Below are positions 7,512 to 14,915 of a stretch of 17,587 bases of DNA, in pieces (the first letter of the stretch is position 1; each line of letters opens with the position of its first letter). This DNA is from DATLYH01 sp035575035 (GTDB lineage Bacteria; Planctomycetota; Planctomycetia; Gemmatales; Gemmataceae): contig DATLYH010000102.1 of the NCBI GenBank assembly GCA_035575035.1, positions 1-17,587 of the forward strand. The letters run 5' to 3'. The position numbers and the translations under genes are program-made. The notes below the pieces were generated by a model, which was not told the origin of the DNA, searched no databases, and saw only the letters and a list, made by a program, of their open reading frames with translations.

Positions 7512-8816
7512 ATGTCATCCGACGTTCCGATCCGGCCGGGCGAACCGTTCGACCCGCCGACGCCCCCCGAGGTCATCCGGCCCGAGCCGCTGCCGTCCGT
7601 GCCAGGTGATACGCTGACGCCGGCCCAGCGGGACGCGGAAGGAGAACCCCTGCCGGTCGTCTACCCGGTGCCGGCCGAGCCGGCACGGCCGGGCGCCGCG
7701 CCCCTGTTGCTCCAACCACCGCATCCGGGGCTGGGCTTTGCGGCCCTCTGGTCGGTGGCCTTCCTCATGGTGACCTACGGTGCTCTCATTGCTGTCCTCA
7801 TTGTGGCCCTGCTGGTCCAGGCGGTGATGGCGGGTGATATCCAGGCTTACTTGCAATCGCTGGTCGAGGTGGAGGAAGCTCCCGACCAGCCGACCGCGGA
7901 CCAGTCGGTCAAACCACCCCTTAAGATTTCGCCTTCGCTGGGCCAGGCCATCGGGGTCAGCATTCTGGCCGCCGAAGTGGCCTCCGTGATCTTTGCCCTG
8001 TTGATAATCCGTCTGGTGGTTGGTGCCGGCTGGAGGCGAAAGCTGGCCCTGTATCGGCCGAGCGTCGCCCAGATTGTGCTGACTGTACTCAGCCTGCCGG
8101 CCTTCCTCATCTTGCCGGCCGGCATCCATGAGCTGGTCAAGAAGGTGCTGCCGAGCATGATGGACGAAAATATGCAGGTGATGCAGGAGATGTTCGGCCA
8201 GTGGCCGCTGTGGCTCGGCATCCTGGCGATCGGCGTGGGCCCCGGGCTGGGGGAGGAGTTGTGGTGCCGGGGGTTCCTGGGGCGCGGCTTGGTGGCCCGC
8301 TGGGGCTGGACGGCCGGGGTGCTGTGGACCTCGCTCCTTTTCGGCCTGCTGCATGTGGACCCGGCTTACGCGGCGGTGACGGCAGCGATGGGCCTCTGGC
8401 TGCACTTCGTCTACCTGACCACCCGGTCGCTCTGGGCGTCGATCCTGCTGCACACCCTGAACAACTCCACGGCGGTCGTGGCCGCGAGGTTTGCCCATGA
8501 TCCTGCCCTTCAGGCAATCGACAAGCCGGCCGATCAGATCCCGTGGCAGGTCTATGTTGCGGCGGCGCTTCTGCTCACGGCGGTCGGTTGGGCGCTGTAT
8601 CGCTGCCGGGGCCGGCTCGTCCCGGCATCCGGCGGCACCGGCCCGGCCTGGCACCCGGCCTTCCCCGGAGCGGAATACCCCCCGCCGGACAGCGGCACCG
8701 TCGTGGCCCGCCCGCTCTGGCCTGGGTGGCTGGCATCGGCGGCGGTGATCCTGGCGCTGGCGGCGCTGGTCGGGGTGATCTGGCTGGCGGAGACAGGGCG
8801 GCTCGCTGGGTTATAG
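7512..8816 (+). CDS. CPBP-family intramembrane glutamic endopeptidase (CAAX protease-like)
   Basis: The ATG at 7512 has CGGAG six bases upstream and is preferred over the in-frame TTG at 7419, which lies inside a hairpin repeat. The product has 434 residues. A proline-rich cytoplasmic tail (1-75) precedes about eight membrane segments. The family motifs are present and in order: EELWCRGFL at 248-256 (catalytic EExxxR, E248/E249/R253), FGLLH at 277-281 (H281) and LLHTLNN at 312-318 (H314, N318). Family members cleave membrane-embedded or prenylated substrates, or act in bacteriocin immunity and signal release. The substrate here is unknown. The C-terminus has two further membrane helices (about 347-363 and 405-425) joined by a proline-rich loop. 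It follows the polytopic membrane protein gene on the same strand and may be co-transcribed. Confidence 0.85.
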   Translation: MSSDVPIRPGEPFDPPTPPEVIRPEPLPSVPGDTLTPAQRDAEGEPLPVVYPVPAEPARPGAAPLLLQPPHPGLGFAALWSVAFLMVTYGALIAVLIVALLVQAVMAGDIQAYLQSLVEVEEAPDQPTADQSVKPPLKISPSLGQAIGVSILAAEVASVIFALLIIRLVVGAGWRRKLALYRPSVAQIVLTVLSLPAFLILPAGIHELVKKVLPSMMDENMQVMQEMFGQWPLWLGILAIGVGPGLGEELWCRGFLGRGLVARWGWTAGVLWTSLLFGLLHVDPAYAAVTAAMGLWLHFVYLTTRSLWASILLHTLNNSTAVVAARFAHDPALQAIDKPADQIPWQVYVAAALLLTAVGWALYRCRGRLVPASGGTGPAWHPAFPGAEYPPPDSGTVVARPLWPGWLASAAVILALAALVGVIWLAETGRLAGL

Positions 8817-8913
8817 GGGGATACCTGGCCAACTCGGGCCGCTCCCCGAAACTCCTTGCCTGAACCGGCCCGCGGGCGGTATCGTAGAAGGGTCTAGACT
8901 CCCTCACTCTATC

Positions 8914-8931
8914 AGGACTCATGGCTTGACA
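8914..8931 (+). promoter_or_regulatory. Leader with two-codon mini-ORF before the FHA activator
   Basis: AGGA at 8914-8917 is followed by ATG GCT TGA (8921-8929), then CA and the ATG of the activator at 8932. The ribosome site is too far (14 bases) from ATG 8932. It is better placed for an in-frame TTG at 8926 (8 bases), or for the two-codon mini-ORF whose stop lies two bases before ATG 8932. Either reading changes how translation starts; neither is proven. Confidence 0.35.
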
Positions 8932-10860
8932 ATGGCTGCGGAGGCGACAGCGTATCTCGTGGTCCGCCGGGAGGACGGCTTCGGGGACGTGTTCCCGCTG
9001 GCCCCCGGGCAACGCTACACCATGGGGCGGGCCACCACCAACCACATCGTCCTGAACAAGGACGAGCTTTGCAGCCGCGAGCACGCCGAGATCTACTACG
9101 CGGACGGCCGCTGGCGCCTCTGCGACCTCAACAGCCTCAACGGCACCAGCGTCAACGGCGAGCGGCTTGATGGCGAGTGGGAGCTGTCCCCCGGCGACGA
9201 GATCCACCTCGGCCGCACGCAGCTGCTGTACATCGAGGACATGGAGCAACTGCCCGACCTGCCGCCGCAGCCGCGCCCCACCTCGGACAGCATGGTGATC
9301 AAGAAGCGGCTGGGGCAGACCCGCTTCCTGACACCGCCGCCGCCCGAGGCGGCCGCGGCGCCGCCGGCCAGCCAGCGCCGCAACATCAACCGCGACCTCG
9401 CCCTGCTCTACCGCCTCGCCCTCGACATGAGTTCGGCCAACAACTTCGAGGAGTTGTTCCGGATTGTCCTCGACAGCCTGCTGGAAGCAATCCCCGCTGA
9501 TGTCGGCGCCATCCTCAGCGTCAAGGACGGCCGCGACCTGGAAGTGGCCGCCTACCGTCACCGGGACCCGAGCGTCCACACCTACCAGCGTGTCTCCGAG
9601 GGGGTCAGCCGCGAGGTCCTCTCCACGCGCGAGGCGGTCCGGGCCGAGAATGAGGCCCGCGACCGCTACCTTCGCAACCGCGGGAGTCTTTCCGACCTGA
9701 ACGCCACCAGCCTGATCTGCGCCCCGGTGATGTTCGGCGAGCGCATCCTTGGCCTGATCCACCTGTACTGCACCGACCCGCACAAGGCGCTGGACGACGA
9801 GGACCTGGAATTCGCCGTCGCCGTGGCCAAGACGCTGGGGACCGCCATCCACCAGCTGCGCAAGCAAGACTCGCTGTCGGCCGAGAACCGCTTCCTGCGC
9901 GACCAACTCCGTGTCGAGAGCGAGTTGGTCGGCCAAAGCGACGCCATCAAGCAGATCGAGAGCCAGATCGCCCGGGTGGCCAGCACCAATGCCACCGTCC
10001 TGATCCGCGGCGAGAGCGGCGTCGGCAAGGAGTTGGTCGCCCGCGCCATCCACTACTCCAGTCAGCGCAAGGATGGGCCGTTTGTCTGCCTCAACTGCGC
10101 CGCGTTGACCGAGACACTGTTGGAAAGCGAGTTGTTCGGCCATGAGAAGGGGGCCTTCACCGGGGCGACGGAGAAGAAGATCGGCAAGTTCGAGGCGGCC
10201 GACCGGGGCACGATCTTTCTGGACGAGATCGGCGAGATGAGTCCGAGCACGCAGGCCAAGTTCCTGCGCGTGCTCGAGGGGCACCCGTTCGAGCGGGTCG
10301 GCGGCCACGTGCCCATCCGGGCCGACGTCCGGGTGGTGGCGGCGACCAACCAGCCGCTGGAGGAAGCGGTGCGGGCCGGCACGTTCCGCCGCGATCTGTT
10401 CTTCCGCCTCCAGGTCGTGGAGATCCGCGTGCCCCCCCTGCGCGAGCGGAAGAGCGATGTGCCGCTGTTGGCCGAGCATTTCCTGAAGCGCTTTGTGCGT
10501 GAGACCGGCCGGAAGATCCGCGGCTTCACGCCGGCAGCCTTGAAGAAGATGGAGCAGTATGACTGGCCCGGCAACGTCCGTGAGCTGCGTAACGTGGTGG
10601 AGCGGGCGGTGGCCCTGGGCCAGGGACCGCTGCTGGATGCCGCTGACATCTGGCTGTCATCCCTGGAGGCGGGCGGTGCTCCCGCAGCGGGCTCGGCGGC
10701 GCCCCCCTATCAGCCGCTGTCACTCGAAGAGGTCGAGAAGGCGCACATTCTGCGGACGCTGCACTACACCGACTGGAACAAGAGCCGGGCCGCCGAGATC
10801 CTCCAGATCGAACGCTCCACGTTGGACCGCAAGATCAAAGCCTACGAGCTAAAGCGCTGA
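8932..10860 (+). CDS. FHA-GAF sigma54-dependent transcriptional activator
   Basis: From ATG 8932 the product has 642 residues; an in-frame TTG at 8926 would add two. Domain order: FHA (about 25-100; GR at 32-33, SREH at 48-51, NGTSVNG at 70-76), which binds phosphothreonine peptides; GAF (about 165-310), a small-molecule or partner sensor; AAA+ sigma54 contact domain (about 330-560) with Walker A GESGVGKE at 360-367, the sigma54-contacting GAFTGA at 407-412, Walker B TIFLDEIGE at 427-435 and RRDLFFRL at 486-493; and a Fis-type helix-turn-helix (about 600-640). No receiver domain is present, so input is probably through Ser/Thr kinase phosphorylation and the GAF ligand. It drives ATP-dependent open complex formation at sigma54 promoters. 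It is convergent with the exopolysaccharide operon, but I found no -24/-12 promoter in the window to tie it to a target. Confidence 0.93.
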   Translation: MAAEATAYLVVRREDGFGDVFPLAPGQRYTMGRATTNHIVLNKDELCSREHAEIYYADGRWRLCDLNSLNGTSVNGERLDGEWELSPGDEIHLGRTQLLYIEDMEQLPDLPPQPRPTSDSMVIKKRLGQTRFLTPPPPEAAAAPPASQRRNINRDLALLYRLALDMSSANNFEELFRIVLDSLLEAIPADVGAILSVKDGRDLEVAAYRHRDPSVHTYQRVSEGVSREVLSTREAVRAENEARDRYLRNRGSLSDLNATSLICAPVMFGERILGLIHLYCTDPHKALDDEDLEFAVAVAKTLGTAIHQLRKQDSLSAENRFLRDQLRVESELVGQSDAIKQIESQIARVASTNATVLIRGESGVGKELVARAIHYSSQRKDGPFVCLNCAALTETLLESELFGHEKGAFTGATEKKIGKFEAADRGTIFLDEIGEMSPSTQAKFLRVLEGHPFERVGGHVPIRADVRVVAATNQPLEEAVRAGTFRRDLFFRLQVVEIRVPPLRERKSDVPLLAEHFLKRFVRETGRKIRGFTPAALKKMEQYDWPGNVRELRNVVERAVALGQGPLLDAADIWLSSLEAGGAPAAGSAAPPYQPLSLEEVEKAHILRTLHYTDWNKSRAAEILQIERSTLDRKIKAYELKR

Positions 10861-10885
10861 CTCGAGCGCCCAGCGCCCGGCGCGG

Positions 10886-10904
10886 AGGCGGAGATAATCC
10901 GCCT
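10886..10904. terminator. Short hairpin between convergent genes
   Basis: A 7-bp stem, AGGCGGA (10886-10892) with TCCGCCT (10898-10904), encloses GATAA. It occupies the gap between the stop of the sigma54 activator (plus) and the stop of the glycosyltransferase (minus), and overlaps the latter stop codon by one base. Only TT follows, so it is a weak candidate for a two-way terminator. Confidence 0.35.
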
Positions 10905-12190
10905 TACCACTTCCAGGTCGTCCGGCGGACGTGCTCGGGGACGAAGTTGTCCTCGAACGACGCCCGCAGGAAGATCTCTTGCAGGTGGGCCACCAGCCGC
11001 GCCGTCAGCAGGTAGAACTGGTAAAACGGCACCAGGACGAATACCGTGCAGATGAGCAAATCACGGCCCGGCGCGTTCGAGTAATACATCACCGCCACGA
11101 TCTGAACCAACTCGAAGACCAGGTAGAGCAAGTACAGTGTCAGCAGCAGCTTCCCTGCCTGGCCCGGCATAGCAAGCAAGACCCACAGCAGCCAGCCATA
11201 GATCCCGAAGGTGCAGAACAAATTGAACACCCAGTTCTCGGCCAGGAGCACCAGGTTGGAGAAGTGGAAGTTGGCGCTCCAGAAGTAGGCCAGATCGAGG
11301 TGCTTGCGGCAGTGATTGCGGACCACGCCGGAGCGGTCCCAGCGCACCCGCTGCCGGAACAGCCCCTTCCACGTGGTCGGCAGGTCGGTGTAGCACTCGG
11401 CATAGGGGGCGAAAGCGATCCGGTAGCCGGCCTTGCGAAGGGTCAGCGTCAGGTCGAGGTCCTCGGGCGGGCCGACGTCCCATCCCTTGACCTGCTCCAG
11501 GGCGCTGAGGCGGAAGGCGCCGAATGCCCCGGAGACGATCCCGAGCAGGTTCAGCCGGGCCGCCAGCATCCGCCCGATGAAGATGGTGCTCAGGTACTCG
11601 TAAGCCTGTAACCAGGTGACCAGATTGACGAACGGGTTCCGCCCCAGGACGTTGCCGGCCACCGCCCCGACCGTCGGGTCTTGCATCGGCTGGACGATCT
11701 CCCAGATGGCGTTCGGTCCCAGGTCGGAGTCGGCATCCACCACGACCACGATGTCGGCGCGGACGTAGGGCAGGGCGAAATTCATCGCCGACGACTTGCC
11801 GCTGCGCCGCGGCCGGCTCAGGACCAGAACCCCCTCGTGCTGCCGCGCAAACCGCCGCGCCACGTCGGCCATGCCGTCGGTGGAGCCGTCGTCCACCACG
11901 ATGATCTGCAACCGCGGGTAGCTCCCCCAGACCGAGGCCAGCGTTGAGCCGACCACCTCGGCCTCGTTATGCCCGGCCAGGATGACACAAACCGACGGGC
12001 AGTAACTGTACGCCGATGCCGCCGGCACTCCCCGCACCCACCGCAGCAGGGCGGTGACACTGTCCCACAGGCACAGGACGATCTTGCTCAGGGCATACCG
12101 GGGGGCGTCGATCAGCAACAGGCCGGTCAGCAGCGTGACCAGTTGATCGGGATGGAGGGAGGAGAGCCAGTGGGTCCAGTCGGTGAGCAC
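10904..12190 (-). CDS. Processive family-2 glycosyltransferase, Alg8/BcsA-like exopolysaccharide synthase
   Basis: This 428-residue membrane synthase starts at GTG 12190, with GAGAGG five bases upstream and an in-frame TGA at 12200-12202. A membrane helix lies at about 17-42. The GT-A domain (about 65-300) carries the processive-synthase motifs: VVDDGS at 98-103, DADSD at 152-156, PPEDLDLT at 241-248 with the catalytic-base ED, and QRVRW at 280-284, the Q(Q/R)xRW signature that holds the growing chain. Three to four membrane helices follow (about 314-340, 346-370, 378-402). Known relatives (BcsA, Alg8, NodC, HasA) polymerise a polysaccharide from a nucleotide sugar and translocate it. No C-terminal PilZ domain is present, unlike BcsA. 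Control probably comes from the separate PilZ protein encoded just upstream, as in the Alg8/Alg44 pair. The sugar cannot be predicted. Confidence 0.88.
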   Translation of the reverse strand: MLTDWTHWLSSLHPDQLVTLLTGLLLIDAPRYALSKIVLCLWDSVTALLRWVRGVPAASAYSYCPSVCVILAGHNEAEVVGSTLASVWGSYPRLQIIVVDDGSTDGMADVARRFARQHEGVLVLSRPRRSGKSSAMNFALPYVRADIVVVVDADSDLGPNAIWEIVQPMQDPTVGAVAGNVLGRNPFVNLVTWLQAYEYLSTIFIGRMLAARLNLLGIVSGAFGAFRLSALEQVKGWDVGPPEDLDLTLTLRKAGYRIAFAPYAECYTDLPTTWKGLFRQRVRWDRSGVVRNHCRKHLDLAYFWSANFHFSNLVLLAENWVFNLFCTFGIYGWLLWVLLAMPGQAGKLLLTLYLLYLVFELVQIVAVMYYSNAPGRDLLICTVFVLVPFYQFYLLTARLVAHLQEIFLRASFEDNFVPEHVRRTTWKW

Positions 12191-13097
12191 GGTAGCCTCT
12201 CAGTTCCATCTCCCGGGCCTGCCGGGCGGGGAAGCGGAAGCCGCAGCGCAGGCAGCCGCCGACGTGTTCCAACTCGGTGTCGCTCCAGTTGCAATCCAGG
12301 CAGCGGTACGGCCCCTGGAGATACTCGAAGTCGGTGCCGACCACCAGCCGCCGTGTGCGACACTTGGGACAAACCAGCTCCCCCTCATCGTCGAAGGCGG
12401 CGGCATGATCGACGTGGGCACAAGGGAAGTGGTGGATCAGCCAGTCGGTGCCCAGCCGGGCCGAGCCGCAGTTCGGGCAGCCATTGCGGAAGGTCGGCAG
12501 CCCCCCGCAGAGCGGGCAAAGCTGCACCCGGTCGTGCAGCACCGGCTGGAGGATGCCGACCTCGGCCCACTTGTTCAGGGTCTCCTCTGGAAAACCGAGG
12601 ATGAAGGCCATCTGCTCGCTGGAGAAGCGGGGCGTCAGGTTCTCGGCAGCAAGCAGCTGCTGGGCATAGCCGCCGAAGCGGCCGCCGACGCGGAGCCGGC
12701 CGTCACTCAGCTTCCGGGCATAGCGAACATCCACGCCGGCGCAGCGCAGCGCTCCCCGGTCGTCGTGGAAGACCAGGACCAGGCCGGCGGTCTGTAGTTC
12801 CTCGGCGCTGTTCAGGATCAGACCAATCCCGTTGGCGCTGAGATCCCACGAGGCTCCCGTTGCCCGCCGTTCCCAGTCGGGCGAGCCGTCGGGCAGCACC
12901 GGCACCGCCAGCACCGGCACGCTCACCGGGTAGCGCGGGGCGCTCCGCTTTTCTGCGGCCGGCTGATCCATGACGGTGTCGCTGCCGAATAACAGGTCAT
13001 GGTTGGTGCCGCGTGAACCCTCGTGGAGGGTTTCCCGTCGTCGGGAGGTTGGGGGGGTGTCGTTAATCAGGTCGATGATCTTCAGGGCGTCCGTCAT
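11967..13097 (-). CDS. PilZ domain protein with C-terminal TackOD1-like zinc-ribbon module
   Basis: ATG 13097 overlaps the stop of the membrane fusion gene (ATGA). The open frame has 376 codons. A PilZ domain covers about 48-150, with the c-di-GMP-binding signature RSAPR (R51, R55) and DLSANG (D85, S87, G90). After an alpha-helical linker, five CxxC pairs appear: CPLC 194-197, CPNC 207-210, CPKC 243-246, CLDC 266-269 and CLRC 282-285, with HHFPCAH at 222-228. Order and spacing, including LVCPKC then VVGTDFEY then YRCLDC, resemble the TackOD1 output domain I recall from archaeal and bacterial signalling proteins; this match is from memory. From about residue 303 the frame overlaps the glycosyltransferase by 224 bp, and the tail is P/R/A-rich, like an antiframe. 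The functional protein may end near 12200. Likely role: c-di-GMP sensor that gates the adjacent synthase. Confidence 0.82.
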   Translation of the reverse strand: MTDALKIIDLINDTPPTSRRRETLHEGSRGTNHDLLFGSDTVMDQPAAEKRSAPRYPVSVPVLAVPVLPDGSPDWERRATGASWDLSANGIGLILNSAEELQTAGLVLVFHDDRGALRCAGVDVRYARKLSDGRLRVGGRFGGYAQQLLAAENLTPRFSSEQMAFILGFPEETLNKWAEVGILQPVLHDRVQLCPLCGGLPTFRNGCPNCGSARLGTDWLIHHFPCAHVDHAAAFDDEGELVCPKCRTRRLVVGTDFEYLQGPYRCLDCNWSDTELEHVGGCLRCGFRFPARQAREMELRGYRAHRLDPLALLPPSRSTGHAADRPVADRRPPVCPEQDRPVPVGQCHRPAAVGAGSAGGIGVQLLPVGLCHPGRA

Positions 13098-14308
13098 TTC
13101 CAGATCCCTTGCCAGAAATCGGGCCAGTCGTAAGGGAGCTTGACGGTCCCTCCGACACGCAGGCCCAGGTAGCGGAGCAGCTCGTCCTTCGGCTCCAGGT
13201 AGGCGGGAAGAAGCTTCTGTGCTTCCGGGTAGTAACGTTTGATCGACTCGGGGGCCGGCTCGTACTGGTCGCCGAGCCGGGTGAGGGTGCAGGGGAGCGG
13301 GCGCGGGTAGGGATCGACCAGCACGCCCAGCTCGTCACCGGGTGCCCAGCGGTTGCTGGCACCCTGAGGCAGGTAGAGCACAACTTGCAGCGACCCCTCC
13401 TCCAGGATCGACACCAGAGGGGACGAGGTCGGGCAGCGCTCGCCGGCGAAGTGGTGGACCTTGAGGACCAGGCCATTGACCGGCGAGCAGACCTGGCCCT
13501 GGTCGAGCCGCTCCTGGAGGCGGGCGCGCTCGGCGAGCAGAGCCTCGATCCGGGTGGCGGCCGGCCGGAGTTGCTCGGCCCCGCCGGCGGCCAGCCCCTC
13601 GCTCAGCGACATGCCGGGATGGAGCAGGCTGGCGGTCTGGCCGGCGCGCTTGCGCAGCTCGGCCAGCGCCTGGCGCGACTGGGCGATCTTCTGCTCCAGT
13701 CCTTCAACGGAATAGTTGATCGCATCGAGTTCCTCGCGGGAGATGGCCGACTTCTGCATGAGCCGGGCCCGGTACAGGTTGCTGCGGAGGTCCTCGAGCC
13801 GGGCCTGGTCCTGCAAGAGCTGGCCCCAGGCTTCGTAGTACATCACCTCGGCGCCGCGGGCCTGGTCGAGATTGAAAGCCAGCTGCCACTTGAGCCGGGC
13901 CACCTCGGCATCGAGATTGGCCTGAGCAAGCCGGATCTCGTCGCCGACCTGGGCGACGCGCTGCCGCAGCTCCAGGTTGTCCACGGTCAGCAACAGCTGG
14001 CCCTGGCGGACCCGGTCTCCCTCGCGAACGAGGCAGCCCTGAACCATCCCTTCCCAGGGAGGCGAGACCGTGACGACCCGGCCGGTGATGACGCCGTGGG
14101 CCCGGTAGCGGAAGAAGGTGTTCCACACCTGGTAGCCGGCAAAGGCACAGCAGGCCAGCAAGAGGGCACCAACGAACCAGCGCCCCTTGGGACGGTGGGG
14201 GAGCGGTTTCGGCTTGGCCACGGGCGCGGGCCGGTCCGGCTTGCCGTGCTGGGGGAAGCCCAGCGGCAACGGCGGGGGATCAGGCTGAGGCAGGGGGTTG
14301 GCAGGCAC
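13094..14308 (-). CDS. HlyD-family membrane fusion protein (Alg44-like periplasmic stalk)
   Basis: This 404-residue protein starts at GTG 14308, with AGAGG seven bases upstream. A proline-rich cytoplasmic tail (1-42) precedes one membrane helix (about 44-62). The first half of a lipoyl-like domain follows (about 72-112, with GVITGRVVTVSPPWEGMV at 72-89 and VREGDRVRQGQLL at 94-106). A long coiled coil runs from about 113 to 270, then the second lipoyl half (CSPVNGLVLKVHHFAGE at 274-290) and a beta-barrel-like region. This is the standard layout of membrane fusion proteins that bridge inner and outer membranes. As first gene of an operon with a PilZ protein and a processive glycosyltransferase, it corresponds to the periplasmic part of Alg44 rather than to a drug or protein exporter. 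No ABC transporter or TolC-like gene is present in the window. Confidence 0.87.
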   Translation of the reverse strand: MPANPLPQPDPPPLPLGFPQHGKPDRPAPVAKPKPLPHRPKGRWFVGALLLACCAFAGYQVWNTFFRYRAHGVITGRVVTVSPPWEGMVQGCLVREGDRVRQGQLLLTVDNLELRQRVAQVGDEIRLAQANLDAEVARLKWQLAFNLDQARGAEVMYYEAWGQLLQDQARLEDLRSNLYRARLMQKSAISREELDAINYSVEGLEQKIAQSRQALAELRKRAGQTASLLHPGMSLSEGLAAGGAEQLRPAATRIEALLAERARLQERLDQGQVCSPVNGLVLKVHHFAGERCPTSSPLVSILEEGSLQVVLYLPQGASNRWAPGDELGVLVDPYPRPLPCTLTRLGDQYEPAPESIKRYYPEAQKLLPAYLEPKDELLRYLGLRVGGTVKLPYDWPDFWQGIWK

Positions 14309-14640
14309 GCGCTAGCCTCTTCTGGGGTCTGGAACCGTCCGGGCGGGGCGGTTGGAGAGGGGAAGCCTACCGCTCCCGGGGCGATCTCCGGCTGGCGTGG
14401 GCGGACAGTGCAAGACCGGCCGGCTTGTGGGGCTTCTTAGGCCGCGGCGATGGGGAGGGCGGCCACGGTGGAGAGCAATGCCGGGTCCAATTACAGGCAG
14501 GCTGCGCTACATAGGCGGCAGGGATACCTGGGCTTGCACTACTCTGCCCCGCGACTCAAACCTACTTCATGAACCAGGGTTGTCAATTCGTAATCGCTCC
14601 GCGCTGGAGGTGGTCGAATTCAGGGGGGATGGCGGGAAAC
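14309..14640. other. Leader region of the exopolysaccharide operon
   Basis: No convincing gene is visible on either strand. The segment lies upstream of the minus-strand exopolysaccharide operon and should carry its promoter and leader. I see no clear sigma54 -24/-12 element. One sigma70-like candidate is listed separately. Confidence 0.45.
14559..14586 (-). promoter_or_regulatory. Candidate sigma70-type promoter for the exopolysaccharide operon
   Basis: Read on the minus strand, a perfect -35 hexamer TTGACA (14586-14581) is followed after 16 bases by TAGGTT (14564-14559), a poor -10. It would give a leader of about 240 bases before GTG 14308. The candidate rests mainly on the -35 match. Confidence 0.25.
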
Positions 14641-14699
14641 TTTCGTCAGCGCCCGTAACTCCCCGAGCCGCGACCGTAAGGGAGCGGACCACGTGGACG

Positions 14700-14719
14700 A
14701 ATGTTCCGCGCGGAACATT
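14700..14719. promoter_or_regulatory. Perfect 20-bp palindrome, copy 1 (possible protein-binding site)
   Basis: AATGTTCCGCGCGGAACATT is fully self-complementary. The inner 16 bases, TGTTCCGCGCGGAACA, differ from a common parS form (TGTTCCACGTGGAACA) only at two symmetric central positions. In this copy an eight-base CCACGTGG lies just upstream, at 14689-14696. A dimeric DNA-binding protein is a plausible partner; its identity is unknown. Confidence 0.45.
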
Positions 14720-14783
14720 GGACCCCCACGCCGAGGAACCTGTCGTCGGAGCCGCGACCGTGAGGGAGCGGCCTACATGGACG

Positions 14784-14803
14784 AATGTTCCGCGCGGAAC
14801 ATT
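14784..14803. promoter_or_regulatory. Perfect 20-bp palindrome, copy 2
   Basis: This copy is identical to the one at 14700-14719, 84 bp downstream of it. The flank upstream differs (CCTACATGGACG instead of ACCACGTGGACG), so conservation is strongest across the palindrome itself. Confidence 0.45.
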
Positions 14804-14895
14804 GGGGAGCCGCGACCGTAAGGGATTGGCCGGCATGGAGTTGCAACGGCACTGTCGTCGGAGCCGCGACCGTAAGGGAGCGGACGACGTGGACG

Positions 14896-14915
14896 AATGT
14901 TCCGCGCGGAACATT
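14896..14915. promoter_or_regulatory. Perfect 20-bp palindrome, copy 3
   Basis: This copy is identical to the first two and 112 bp downstream of copy 2. The longer interval holds a degenerate unit without a palindrome. The flank downstream (GGACCCCCACGCCGAGGAACC, in part) matches that of copy 1. Confidence 0.45.

Noticed and set aside
7515..8654. 379-codon minus-strand open frame
   Set aside because: It is antisense to the CPBP protease gene and has a Q/R/H-rich composition with no domain.
8575..10479. 634-codon minus-strand open frame
   Set aside because: It is opposite the FHA-GAF-sigma54 activator, whose frame has all expected motifs; the long antisense frame is a product of high GC.
14351..14428. 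Sigma54 -24/-12 promoter before the exopolysaccharide operon
   Set aside because: TGGC and TGCA elements are present, but the spacing and orientation do not fit the GG-N10-GC rule.
13109..14440. 443-codon plus-strand open frame
   Set aside because: It is antisense to the membrane fusion protein gene, which has a membrane helix, coiled coil and lipoyl halves; the antisense product has no recognisable features.
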